44,799 bases of DNA, from NCBI GenBank assembly GCA_949538625.1, contig CATISD010000023.1, forward strand, positions 1 through 44,799, read 5' to 3'. Positions 25,182 through 33,596 of the stretch are shown one piece after another (the stretch's first letter is position 1; each line of letters opens with the position of its first letter). This DNA comes from Acidimicrobiales bacterium AG-410-I20 (lineage in GTDB: Bacteria; Actinomycetota; Acidimicrobiia; Acidimicrobiales; MedAcidi-G1). The notes beneath the pieces are model-generated. The model searched no databases, was not told where the DNA came from, and was given only the letters and a program-made list of their open reading frames with translations. The position numbers were made by a program, and so were the translations under genes.

Positions 25182-25633
25182 GATCCCACTCCGTCTTTAA
25201 TTAATGGCCGTCCATACTCTGAAGTTGAAGCTGGCGCATCTTTGTCTTGACCTCTTTGCTGCCAAGATCGCCACATGGCTACGTTCCCACCCAGAGCAAC
25301 GATGTAAATAGCGACAGCAATAAAGTCGCGAATTATGAGATAAGAAAGGGTGAATGGTAATGCCCATTCAACTATTCCTTGTTCTCCTGTCCAAAAAAGT
25401 TTTGGTCCGACGATATAGCGATCTGGTCTCCAATTAAGCTCGCTGTCTGCCCAAACAAGCCATTGATGAGGGACAACTCCATAAATCCACCAGAAGATAA
25501 AAAATACGTAGGTTGCAAAAAGCATGGCTTCGCCCCAAGTAAAAACTTTGTCAGCTGGGCAACGCTTTGTGTACCAATTAATCCCAAGAGCAAGCAATGC
25601 AGTAACAATGATAGATAGTACAAACGCTACCAT
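25178..25633 (-). CDS. Uncharacterised three-helix membrane protein, first gene of the respiratory directon
   Basis: I do not recognise a family. It has 151 residues with helices at about 2-17, 33-53 and 92-118. The loop between helices 2 and 3 is rich in Trp and aromatics (VPHQWLVWADSELNWRPDRY), and the tail is polar. It has no Cys motif and no obvious haem-ligand pair. It overlaps the ferredoxin gene, which suggests it is the ferredoxin's membrane anchor or a small subunit of the b6f-like complex. GAGGAG lies upstream of the ATG, and a Rex operator lies 32 bases before it. Confidence 0.82.
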   Translation of the reverse strand: MVAFVLSIIVTALLALGINWYTKRCPADKVFTWGEAMLFATYVFFIFWWIYGVVPHQWLVWADSELNWRPDRYIVGPKLFWTGEQGIVEWALPFTLSYLIIRDFIAVAIYIVALGGNVAMWRSWQQRGQDKDAPASTSEYGRPLIKDGVGS

Positions 25634-25938
25634 TTAGTTTCAGCTCCTCTATTGGTAAATGGACTTAGTGAAATATTGCACAAAGTTTTGTAATCACTAG
25701 CGTAACCGAACAAGCAGGAACGCGGTGTGCTTCTTTTAAAGTTCCTATGATATTTTTTCTATCATCTCAAACAGAGATTCGGCTATACCAGTAAGACAAA
25801 TTTCTGATAAAAATTTATGTTGATCTATTTGACAAAATCTATGAACTATTACGCCATTTATCGTAAGTCCGCCGCTACCCTCGCGGAAGTACTTATTATT
25901 AATAGTTCCGAACCAGATCCGTTGCCTTGGAGGCCACG
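25634..25938 (-). other. Divergent control region between the bc/nuo directon and the cytochrome c gene
   Basis: About 305 bases without a gene, AT-rich, separating the minus-strand directon from the plus-strand cytochrome c. It contains the Rex-like operator (25666-25683), a 6-base inverted repeat ATGATA-N7-TATCAT at 25747-25765, and a TCCGC...GCGGA inverted repeat at 25868-25887 in the likely leader of the plus-strand gene. A TTGACA lies at 25829 but has no -10 at proper spacing. Promoters must exist for both directions, but I cannot fix them by eye. Confidence 0.6.
25666..25683 (-). promoter_or_regulatory. Rex operator (ROP-like) upstream of the bc/nuo directon
   Basis: The plus strand reads TAGTGAAATATTGCACAA. 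Against the Rex consensus TTGTGAAATATTTCACAA this matches 16 of 18 positions, and the minus strand reads TTGTGCAATATTTCACTA. It ends 32 bases before the first ATG of the directon, where a repressor would block transcription. In Streptomyces, Rex is known to control nuoA-N, cyd and rex-hemACD. A rex gene lies at 35028-35675 of this same window. Binding is inferred from the sequence match. Confidence 0.75.
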
Positions 25939-26679
25939 TTGACTGAAATACCCGAACATCTTTTAAAGCGATCTAAGGAAGCACGAGGTGCAAAATCTGA
26001 TTCGCCAGAACCTGCTGAGGTAAAGCCTGAAGTAGCGCCTGCCGATCAGAAAGTTGAGCCTGTAGCCAAAGAAGAAAAAGTTGAGACTCCACCAAAACCT
26101 AAAGCACCTTACGTTACTTCTGCTAATAAACGTAAGAAAATACCTTGGTGGGCGGCAAGCACTCTTATCTTTCTCCCGCTCTGGGCATATGTTTATGTTG
26201 GGACTCTTGAACGTCCTCCGGAAGAGGCTGAAGGTATTCTTGCTGTAGGCGAACAAGTTTATGATGCTCGCTGCGCTTCTTGTCATGGCGCTAACGGTGG
26301 TGGTGGTAGCGGCCCAGCACTCAACGATGGTGAGTTGCTACTGGTTTTCCCTTCTGTCGCGAGCCAAATGGATTGGGTTATAAAAGGATCTGATATGTAC
26401 GGTATTGGAAATCCTTATGGTGATCCTGCTGTTGGACGAATTGTCGGAGGCGGTATGCCTGGCTGGGGTGATGTACTTACTGCCGAGGAACTCATTGGTG
26501 TGATCCTCTATGAACGATCACACCATGGCGATTCAGAAGAAGATACGGTTCTAGCGGAAGCTGTGGAGCATGCTTTAGAAGATGGATCATTGATGCTTCC
26601 TGAATATTTTGACCCTATGGCTGGGACTATTGAAGACTTAGAATCGCTCTTAAGTCCTCTTGAAGAACATAGTGATTAA
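25939..26679 (+). CDS. Membrane-anchored monoheme cytochrome c
   Basis: A class I-like cytochrome c held by an N-terminal helix, likely carrying electrons outside the membrane between the bc complex and an oxidase. From the TTG at 25939 it has 246 residues: an Ala/Pro/Lys/Glu-rich N-terminus of about 65 residues, a helix at about 68-88, CASCH at 112-116 and MPGWG as the probable Met ligand. I prefer TTG 25939 over the track's TTG 25927 because GGAGG lies 5 bases upstream of it. The product then opens TEIPEHLLKRSKEAR, matching the subunit IV gene across the control region. It is transcribed away from the bc directon. Confidence 0.85.
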   Translation: MTEIPEHLLKRSKEARGAKSDSPEPAEVKPEVAPADQKVEPVAKEEKVETPPKPKAPYVTSANKRKKIPWWAASTLIFLPLWAYVYVGTLERPPEEAEGILAVGEQVYDARCASCHGANGGGGSGPALNDGELLLVFPSVASQMDWVIKGSDMYGIGNPYGDPAVGRIVGGGMPGWGDVLTAEELIGVILYERSHHGDSEEDTVLAEAVEHALEDGSLMLPEYFDPMAGTIEDLESLLSPLEEHSD

Positions 26680-26800
26680 CAAAAGATAAAAACCAGAAAC
26701 TAGGGTTGGCTGAAATTATTTTCCTTGTTTCACTAGTTAAATCTGTCACAGGTAAACAACCTTAATAACAAGGTCGTTACATTGGGCATGTAATTGTTTT

Positions 26801-28066
26801 ATGAGTAAGCACATCCACGATCTTTTGGTAATAGGAGGAGGCCCCGGAGGTTCTTCGGCTGCCTTTTGGGGTGCTTCATCCGGCCTTGATACTGTTTTTG
26901 TTGAGAAAAAAGTTTTTCCACGCGAGAAAACCTGTGGAGATGGGATACCACCACGTGGCGTTCACCAACTCATGGAAATGGGTCTCGAAGACAAACTCAA
27001 TGATTACCACCGGTTCAACGGATTAAGAGCTCTTGCACATGGCAAAACTTTAGAAATGTCTTGGCCAGAGCATTCCACTTACCCGCAGCATGGATATGTG
27101 ATACGTCGTTGTGATCTTGATCAATTTGTTGCAGAGAATGCAGTGAATGCGGGAGCAAGCCTTCTTCAAGGAGTCGAGGCGCTACGCCCAATTGAAGGAA
27201 AGGACGGAATGCTAGAAGGGGCCGTTTTATTAGATAAAGCAACGGAATCTGAATTCGAAATATATGCAAAGTACGTTGTAATAGCTGATGGAGCGAACTC
27301 AAGATTTGGAAGATCTCTGGGCGCTTCCCGGGACAAGAGCTTGCCTATGGGTATTGCTATTCGGGGCTATTTTGAAAGCCCACTTCACAACGACCCTTGG
27401 ATAGAAAGTTCATTAGATATTCAAGATCGCAATGGAAATGCTATGCCGGGTTATGGATGGATTTTCCCAGTCGGCAACGGAACCATAAACGTCGGTATTG
27501 GTTTGCTTTCAACTTTTCGAGATTATAAATCAATTAACACAAGTCACTTATTTGAAGAGTTTGCGCATTCATTGCCTGAGTATTGGGGAATTGATCCAAA
27601 CAAACCGATAGCTCCACCGACTGGAGGTCGACTACCTATGGCAGGTTCTGTTGGTCCAAAATCTGGACCGAACTGGCTCTTGGTTGGTGATGCTGCAGGA
27701 TCAATTAATCCTTTTAACGGTGAAGGAATCGACTACGCCTATGAAACCGGGAGACTTGCTGCAAGTCTTGTTATTGGGGCTGTTGAACACGACGATCCGG
27801 CAATCTTGACTAGATACTCTGGGATGCTTGAAGATGAATATGGTTTGTATTTTCGGGTAGCCAGTTTATTTGGACGAGTTATAGGCAACCCATTACTTAT
27901 TCGTGAGTTAACTCGGATCGGCATGCGATCTCAACCGTTAATGGAATGGGCGTTGCGTGTAATGGCAAATTTATTACGTGATGAAGATAAAGGGTTTGCA
28001 GAAACGGCGTATAAAGCGATTGCTAACGTTGTGCGGCTCGTTCCTGACAGACTAGTTCATAACTAA
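26801..28066 (+). CDS. Geranylgeranyl reductase family flavoprotein, probable menaquinone side-chain reductase
   Basis: An FAD-dependent reductase that saturates isoprenoid double bonds. It has 421 residues: a dinucleotide fold at the N-terminus (LLVIGGGPGGSSAAFWG), the family-specific KTCGDGIPPRG near residue 50, and the second FAD motif WLLVGDAAGSINPFNGEGID near residue 292. The family includes MenJ of Mycobacterium, which reduces one unit of the menaquinone tail. Placement beside a bc/complex I cluster supports a quinone substrate, although archaeal-type lipid or chlorophyll reductases share the fold. The ribosome site is weak. The 120 bases before it hold no clear terminator for the cytochrome gene. 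Confidence 0.85.
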   Translation: MSKHIHDLLVIGGGPGGSSAAFWGASSGLDTVFVEKKVFPREKTCGDGIPPRGVHQLMEMGLEDKLNDYHRFNGLRALAHGKTLEMSWPEHSTYPQHGYVIRRCDLDQFVAENAVNAGASLLQGVEALRPIEGKDGMLEGAVLLDKATESEFEIYAKYVVIADGANSRFGRSLGASRDKSLPMGIAIRGYFESPLHNDPWIESSLDIQDRNGNAMPGYGWIFPVGNGTINVGIGLLSTFRDYKSINTSHLFEEFAHSLPEYWGIDPNKPIAPPTGGRLPMAGSVGPKSGPNWLLVGDAAGSINPFNGEGIDYAYETGRLAASLVIGAVEHDDPAILTRYSGMLEDEYGLYFRVASLFGRVIGNPLLIRELTRIGMRSQPLMEWALRVMANLLRDEDKGFAETAYKAIANVVRLVPDRLVHN

Positions 28067-28121
28067 ATTCTAAAATAACGCCTGAAATCTGTATAACGGG
28101 GGAAGAATAGAAGGTGTGAAC

Positions 28122-29708
28122 ATGTCTTCAAATTCTGATAATTGGCAGGAGTTACTCCGCCATTATGAAGCGACCGTTAATCTGTCGCTTCATAAAAGGT
28201 TTGATGCTGATCCGGAGAGAGCGAAGAAATTTGGTTTCGAGTGCGGGGATCTATGGATTGATATAGCAAAACAAAAAGTAGATGCAGAAACTATTGATCT
28301 TCTTTTTGCTTTAGCCGAAGAAAGCGGTGTAAACGACTTTTTTCATTCGATGTCTTCAGGAAATATCGTTAATTTATCCGAAAATCAGCCTGCGCTTCAT
28401 ACTTTTCTGCGCCGTCCATTAAGTCACGAAAACAATAAAGAACTTAGAAGCGTCTCAGAAAATATAAATGAGACCTTTAACCGAATGAGTGAGTTGGAAG
28501 AGAAAATAAAGAATAAGCAACTCTTTGGTTTCTCTGGAAAGCCAATCAATTCAGTAGTCAATCTGGGTATTGGGGGATCACATCTTGGCCCATTTATGGC
28601 TTTTGAAGCACTCCGGGATTACGCAAACCCTGAAATTGAAATGAGATGGTCTTCCGGACTGGATACTGCTGATTTAGATGATGCTCTTCAAGGGCTAGAT
28701 CCAGAATCAACGATAATCATTATTTGCTCAAAGACTTTCAACACTTCCGAAACTATTTCAGTTGCAAGTCGGGCTTTAAATTGGCTTTCGTCAGGTGGTG
28801 TATCCAATACTGTCTCACAAGTTTTTGCTGCCACTTCGTCTCCGAAAAATGCTTTGTCTTTCGGAGTTCTGCAAGAAAATATCTTTCCTTTTTCAGAGTC
28901 AATAGGAGGAAGATTTTCTCTTGCTTCTCCTGTAGCTCTTGGGCTAATGATCTCGATTGGTTCTAAAAGCTTTAAAGAAATGCTTAATGGTATGGATGTA
29001 ATTGATCAGCACGTTCTTGAAGTCCCACGAAACATTCCGATGCTTTTGGGTCTTATTGATGTATGGAATAACTCCATATTTGGTATTAATTCCTTAGCAA
29101 TCGTTCCTTATAGTTACCGGCTACGTTATCTTCCTGCACATCTTCAGCAGTTAATGATGGAGAGTTTAGGCAAGTCTGTTTCTACTGAAGGAGAGCCTTT
29201 GAAAATAAAGAGTGGTGTTGCCGTTTTGGGGGCAAGTGGAACCGATGCTCAGCATTCTTTTTTTCAAATGCTGCATCAAGGTACAGAAGCTATACCAGTA
29301 GACCTAATTGGCTTTGCTCATCTATCAGATGAAACCAGTCAGGAACTTATAGCCAATCTAATTGCCCAAGCAGAAACTCTGGCATTTGGACAAGATGTTG
29401 ATGAAATAGGAAACCCACTTTTGCCTCATAAAATTCTTTCCGGAGACAAACCCTCGACAGTGATTCTGGCTCCTAGCCTTTCCCCGTCAATTCTTGGGCA
29501 ATTAGTTGCTCTTTATGAGCACCGAACAGTTAGTGCTGCTGTGACTTTGGGAATTAACCCTTTTGATCAATGGGGAGTTGAATTTGGTAAGCAGTCTGCA
29601 ATAGAAATAGCGAATGAACTAGCAACTCCAGAAATTGTTTCAAATCGCGATAGTTCAACTAAAGCTTTAATGGCGCGATATAGGCATTGGAGAGACGCTA
29701 CTCCCTAG
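28122..29708 (+). CDS. pgi: Glucose-6-phosphate isomerase
   Basis: Interconverts glucose 6-phosphate and fructose 6-phosphate in glycolysis and gluconeogenesis. It has 528 residues from the ATG at 28122, chosen over GTG 28116 because GAAGG lies 7 bases before it. Sugar-isomerase landmarks are LGIGGSHLGPFM near residue 149, SKTFNTSETIS near 203 (phosphate loop), GGRFSLASPVALG near 263, and a late GTDAQHSFFQMLHQGTEA near 370. NPFDQWGVEFGK lies near the C-terminus. Its TAG stop touches the stop of the convergent hemL gene with no spacer. Confidence 0.93.
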   Translation: MSSNSDNWQELLRHYEATVNLSLHKRFDADPERAKKFGFECGDLWIDIAKQKVDAETIDLLFALAEESGVNDFFHSMSSGNIVNLSENQPALHTFLRRPLSHENNKELRSVSENINETFNRMSELEEKIKNKQLFGFSGKPINSVVNLGIGGSHLGPFMAFEALRDYANPEIEMRWSSGLDTADLDDALQGLDPESTIIIICSKTFNTSETISVASRALNWLSSGGVSNTVSQVFAATSSPKNALSFGVLQENIFPFSESIGGRFSLASPVALGLMISIGSKSFKEMLNGMDVIDQHVLEVPRNIPMLLGLIDVWNNSIFGINSLAIVPYSYRLRYLPAHLQQLMMESLGKSVSTEGEPLKIKSGVAVLGASGTDAQHSFFQMLHQGTEAIPVDLIGFAHLSDETSQELIANLIAQAETLAFGQDVDEIGNPLLPHKILSGDKPSTVILAPSLSPSILGQLVALYEHRTVSAAVTLGINPFDQWGVEFGKQSAIEIANELATPEIVSNRDSSTKALMARYRHWRDATP

Positions 29709-30965
29709 TCAAATTGATGTAACCGCTGAAGCCGCCAAGTCAAGTGTTCGATCAATAATCTCATCGGTGTGAACCAGACTTGGGAATAAGCCTTCGTAGG
29801 GGCCAGGAGCAAAAGCCACCCCTTGTTCAAGTAACGCATGAAAAACTTTTGGGTATATCCCGTTTTCTGCAAGTTCCTGTGCTTCATCAAAATTTGTAGG
29901 TAATTTTTCTCCAAAGAACAGACCTACAAGTGAACCAACTCTTGGCAACAGAGCAGGAAATCCAGCAGCAGAAAACACATCAGTTAATCCATCTGCCAGT
30001 CGTTCAGCCGTTGTAGTCAATTGCTTGTAAGCATCATGGCCAAGAAAATCTAAAGTTACGCGACCTGCCGCCATCGCTAAAGGATTTCCTGAGAGAGTCC
30101 CTGCCTGATATACACCTCCTAAGGGTGCAATATTTTCCATTATTTCTCTTCTCGCTCCAAATGCGCCTACAGGAAGGCCCCCACCAACTACTTTCCCAAA
30201 GCACCAAATATCGGGAGTGACTCCAAAATATTCAGCTGCACCACCATAGGACAGTCGAAATCCAGTAATAACTTCATCGAAAATCAACAACGCACCCGTT
30301 TCATCACATACATTTCTCAACGCTTCAAGAAACCCTGAGTTTGGTGATATTAGACCCATGTTTGCAGCAACCGGTTCAACAATAACTGCCGCAAATGTCT
30401 CATCAATTTCGGGTACAACGTTGTATGGGGCAACGACGGTATCCGCTACCGCCCCTGGAGTTACTCCTTCGCACCCACTTAGTCCTTGATTTGCTACGCC
30501 GCTACCACCTGCTGCTAGAAGAGCATCAGAATGGCCGTGATAACACCCTGCAAATTTCAATATTCGGTTTCTTCCAGTTGCTCCTCTTGCAAGCCTCACT
30601 GCTGACATCGTTGCTTCTGTTCCACTTGAAACAAAACGGATTAACTCAAGCCCTTGAATTCTTTCGATAACCATTTCAGCGAGCTCTACTTCTGCTTCAG
30701 TAGGGGCGCCAAAAGTCGTTCCTGATGCAGCAGCTTTTGTGATCGCCTCTATAACCGCGGGATGGGCATGGCCAAGAATGCCAGGGCCGTATGACTGTAC
30801 ATAATCAATATAACTATTTCCTTCAATGTCATATATGTACGGGCCTTGGGCGTGAGTAACAAAATATGGTGTTCCTCCAACTGATCCAAAAGCTCTTACT
30901 GGAGAATTAACCCCACCGGGAATAACTTGCTTAGCCCGCAAAAATAGTTCAGAATTTGAAATCAT
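29709..30965 (-). CDS. hemL: Glutamate-1-semialdehyde 2,1-aminomutase
   Basis: A PLP enzyme that turns glutamate-1-semialdehyde into 5-aminolevulinate, the second step of the C5 haem route. It has 418 residues. Landmarks are GGVNSPVRAFGSVGG at the N-terminus, LIFDEVITGFR, and WCFGKVVGGGLPVGAFG with the PLP lysine. Its ATG overlaps the hemB stop by 4 bases. It is the last gene of the rex-hem run. Its stop abuts that of convergent pgi, so there is no room for a separate terminator. Confidence 0.95.
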   Translation of the reverse strand: MISNSELFLRAKQVIPGGVNSPVRAFGSVGGTPYFVTHAQGPYIYDIEGNSYIDYVQSYGPGILGHAHPAVIEAITKAAASGTTFGAPTEAEVELAEMVIERIQGLELIRFVSSGTEATMSAVRLARGATGRNRILKFAGCYHGHSDALLAAGGSGVANQGLSGCEGVTPGAVADTVVAPYNVVPEIDETFAAVIVEPVAANMGLISPNSGFLEALRNVCDETGALLIFDEVITGFRLSYGGAAEYFGVTPDIWCFGKVVGGGLPVGAFGARREIMENIAPLGGVYQAGTLSGNPLAMAAGRVTLDFLGHDAYKQLTTTAERLADGLTDVFSAAGFPALLPRVGSLVGLFFGEKLPTNFDEAQELAENGIYPKVFHALLEQGVAFAPGPYEGLFPSLVHTDEIIDRTLDLAASAVTSI

Positions 30966-31939
30966 TTTTGAAGTGTTTCAGCTGCTCTGCAGGCTAGATA
31001 AGTCAATATAAAGTCTGCTCCGGCTCTTTTTATTGATAAAAGATGTTCCATCCCTACAGAGTCTCCGTCTATCCATCCATTTGCAGCCGCTGCTTCCACC
31101 ATGGCGTATTCCCCGCTTACGTGATAAGCGGCTAAAGGTAGATTTGTTTTTGCCCGCACTTTAGAAATGACGTCAAGATAGGAAAGAGCAGGTTTTACCA
31201 TCACCATGTCTGCACCCTCAGATATATCGAGATGAACTTCCATCAATGCTTCCCGAGCATTTTTGGGATCTTGTTGGTAACCCTTGCGATCCCCTCCATC
31301 AACAATTTCCACATCAACTGCGTCTCGGAATGGGCCATAAAGTGCTGAAGCGTATTTTGCCGCATATGCAAGAATGGCAATATCTTCAAAATCTTTACTA
31401 TCTAAAGCTGTACGTATTGCTTTTACTTGACCATCCATCATTCCCGAAGGCGCTGTCACATGTGCTCCTGCCTCAGCCTGAGCAATAGCAATTTGTTGGT
31501 ATAACTCGAGTGTGGCGTCGTTATCTACTGTTCCGTTACTTTTTACAATTCCACAATGTCCATGATCCGTGTATTCGTCTACACAAAGATCTGCGATCAG
31601 GACCATTTCGTCATTTAATTCATTTCTCAAATCGTTAAGCGCTACTTGAACTATTCCATTTGGATTCCATGCTTCCGAACCTTCTGCATCTTTTTTTTCC
31701 GGGATTCCAAATAAAACAAGGCCAGGAATTCCTCTATCTCGGAGTTTTTTTACTTCTTCTAAAAGACTTTTCCTTGTGTGCTGAAAAACTCCAGGTAACG
31801 AATGAACTGGTTCAGGTTCTTTAATGCCTTCACGAATAAATAAAGGCGCTACTAAGTCGTCAACAGACAACTGAGTTTCAGCAACAAGCCGTCGAATGGC
31901 TGCCGTTTTACGTAGACGTCGAGGACGATTTTCTATCAC
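30962..31939 (-). CDS. hemB: Delta-aminolevulinic acid dehydratase (porphobilinogen synthase)
   Basis: Condenses two 5-aminolevulinates into porphobilinogen. It has 325 residues. The two Schiff-base Lys lie in SGMMDGQVKAIR and MVMVKPALSYLD. The metal site reads DLCVDEYTDHGHCG: the first and third Cys of the zinc triad are present and the second is Asp, a variant between the zinc (CxC...C) and magnesium types that I believe is common in actinobacteria. The start is GTG at 31939, and the stop overlaps the hemL ATG. Confidence 0.94.
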   Translation of the reverse strand: MIENRPRRLRKTAAIRRLVAETQLSVDDLVAPLFIREGIKEPEPVHSLPGVFQHTRKSLLEEVKKLRDRGIPGLVLFGIPEKKDAEGSEAWNPNGIVQVALNDLRNELNDEMVLIADLCVDEYTDHGHCGIVKSNGTVDNDATLELYQQIAIAQAEAGAHVTAPSGMMDGQVKAIRTALDSKDFEDIAILAYAAKYASALYGPFRDAVDVEIVDGGDRKGYQQDPKNAREALMEVHLDISEGADMVMVKPALSYLDVISKVRAKTNLPLAAYHVSGEYAMVEAAAANGWIDGDSVGMEHLLSIKRAGADFILTYLACRAAETLQK

Positions 31940-31957
31940 AAGAGTAATTCTACGGAG

Positions 31958-32695
31958 TTAGTTGGCTGCCCACTCCCGCGCTACTGACATAAGTCCTTCT
32001 AACGAGTATTCCTTTGCTTGGTAAATATTTTTATATCCATTTTCTCGTGCGGCTTGAGCAGTAACTGGCCCAATGCATAAAGCTGCCGCTGGTGTCGGCG
32101 ATTTAACTAATTCGGTATATCGATTAACTGCTGAAGCGGAAGCAAAAATAACGGCATCAGACATGAGAGCTTGAGCTACTTTATTCTGATCAATAGTTGG
32201 TTGTATGTTTCTATAAGCCACTACTTCTTCGACTACCCAACCAAGATCTCTCAAACCATCGGCTAACAGAGGACGAATTCTTTCTGCACGAACAAAAAGT
32301 ATTTCATTCTCTTTTTGAGCTGGTGAGGAGAATTCAGATAAGAGTGAATCGCCTACCGCTTTACTCGGTACAAGTCCTATTGAACACCCTGCTTTTATTA
32401 AAGGTTCAGCGGTCTGGGGACCAACTACTGCAAAAGAAACAGAAGGGATTACTCCATTCAAAGCTTTGATTAAGCGATTTGCGGCATTAGAAGAAGTAAC
32501 TACTACCCACTCATAGTTCTCAATTTTTTTAACTGCACTTTCTAAGGCCGCTCCCCCATCTACGGGATCATGAATTTCTATAACAGGCAACTCAATCACA
32601 TTGGCTCCTTGCAAACGTAAGAAGTTGCACAGTGATTCTGACTGTTCTTTTGCACGTGTTACGACCATTGTGCGGTCAACTAAAAAGCCACTCAT
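31958..32695 (-). CDS. hemD: Uroporphyrinogen-III synthase
   Basis: Closes and inverts ring D of hydroxymethylbilane to give uroporphyrinogen III. HemD sequences are poorly conserved; support comes from TMVVTRAKEQSESLCNFL at the start, VVTSSNAANRLIKAL near residue 65, AVIFASASAVNRY near 183, and ALCIGPVTAQAARENGY near 207. It has 245 residues, typical for a stand-alone form without a fused methyltransferase. Its ATG overlaps the hemC stop (ATGA). Confidence 0.9.
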   Translation of the reverse strand: MSGFLVDRTMVVTRAKEQSESLCNFLRLQGANVIELPVIEIHDPVDGGAALESAVKKIENYEWVVVTSSNAANRLIKALNGVIPSVSFAVVGPQTAEPLIKAGCSIGLVPSKAVGDSLLSEFSSPAQKENEILFVRAERIRPLLADGLRDLGWVVEEVVAYRNIQPTIDQNKVAQALMSDAVIFASASAVNRYTELVKSPTPAAALCIGPVTAQAARENGYKNIYQAKEYSLEGLMSVAREWAAN

Positions 32696-33585
32696 TGTTT
32701 CTTTAGTAACTCACGACCGCCTTGGGTGTCAAGGAGAGTTTGAGCAACACTCTTCCCTAGGCTCAGACTTTCTTGCCCTGTTTCCGTAGTTTTGAGAAAA
32801 GATTTACCATCCATTGAAGAAACGACGGCTGTAAGTGAAATTTCATCTTCCGAAACAACAGCATTTGCTGCAATCGGTAGATCGCAACCTGTCCCTAATT
32901 CATATAGAAATGCTCTCTCTGCTGAAACGGCGCGATGTGTGTCTTTATGATTTATTTCAGAGAAGAGAGACTTCAGTTCTTCATCTTGTGAACGGCTTTC
33001 AATCGCAAGTGCTCCTTGCCCTACTTGTGGAAGGAGAGTGGAAGGATTAAGTACATCAACAACTTCCGGTGTTAAACCCAATCTATCTAACGCAGCTTTA
33101 GCCATAACTATCGCATCATAATGTTCAGCTTTTTTGAGCCGAGTTTCAATATTTCCTCTTAGATCTTCAAAACAAAGATCTGGCCGTAAATGTAATAAAT
33201 GGGCTTTTCGCCGGATAGACCCGGTAGCGATGCAGGCTTCGTGAGGAAGATCTTCCCAACGGTTTCCAACAAGAACATCTCTTGGATCTGCTCTCTCAGG
33301 AAATGCAATTAGTTCTAATCCATCCAGTGATGTCGCTGGCAAATCTTTTGCTGAATGAATAGCAAAATCAGCTTTTCCTTCTAGTACTGCAAGTTGAACT
33401 TCTTTAACAAAGACTCCTTGTCCGCCTAACTCACTCAATGAAGTCTCGCGATCTTTGTCTCCTGCGGTTTCAACAATAACTATCTCTATTTCAAGTTCTG
33501 GAAAGGCTGCAGATAGCAAAGAAATGACTTTATTTGTCTGCCATAATGCGAGAGGGCTGCCTCTAGTAGCGGCCCGAATTTTCAT
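32692..33585 (-). CDS. hemC: Hydroxymethylbilane synthase (porphobilinogen deaminase)
   Basis: Polymerises four porphobilinogens into hydroxymethylbilane. It has 297 residues. Landmarks are ATRGSPLALWQTNKV at the start, FAIHSAKDLP near residue 80, and LGTGCDLPIAANAV near 230, whose Cys holds the dipyrromethane cofactor. It lies 11 bases after hemA and overlaps hemD, the same order as Streptomyces rex-hemACD. Confidence 0.95.
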   Translation of the reverse strand: MKIRAATRGSPLALWQTNKVISLLSAAFPELEIEIVIVETAGDKDRETSLSELGGQGVFVKEVQLAVLEGKADFAIHSAKDLPATSLDGLELIAFPERADPRDVLVGNRWEDLPHEACIATGSIRRKAHLLHLRPDLCFEDLRGNIETRLKKAEHYDAIVMAKAALDRLGLTPEVVDVLNPSTLLPQVGQGALAIESRSQDEELKSLFSEINHKDTHRAVSAERAFLYELGTGCDLPIAANAVVSEDEISLTAVVSSMDGKSFLKTTETGQESLSLGKSVAQTLLDTQGGRELLKKQ

Positions 33586-33596
33586 AACGTTTAGAC

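Noticed and set aside
25829-25852. TTGACA with TATTAC as a promoter for the divergent cytochrome c
   Set aside because: The spacer is only 12 bases, well below the usable range for a sigma-A promoter.
25868-25887. TCCGC...GCGGA hairpin upstream of cytochrome c as a riboswitch or attenuator
   Set aside because: A 5-base stem with a 10-base loop and no conserved aptamer pattern or following U-run; noted only as part of the control region.
26680-26800. ACCTT-AATAAC-AAGGT inverted repeat and TGAAA...TTTCA repeat as a terminator after cytochrome c
   Set aside because: Stems are only 5 bases, AT-rich, and lack a following U-run; no confident terminator here.
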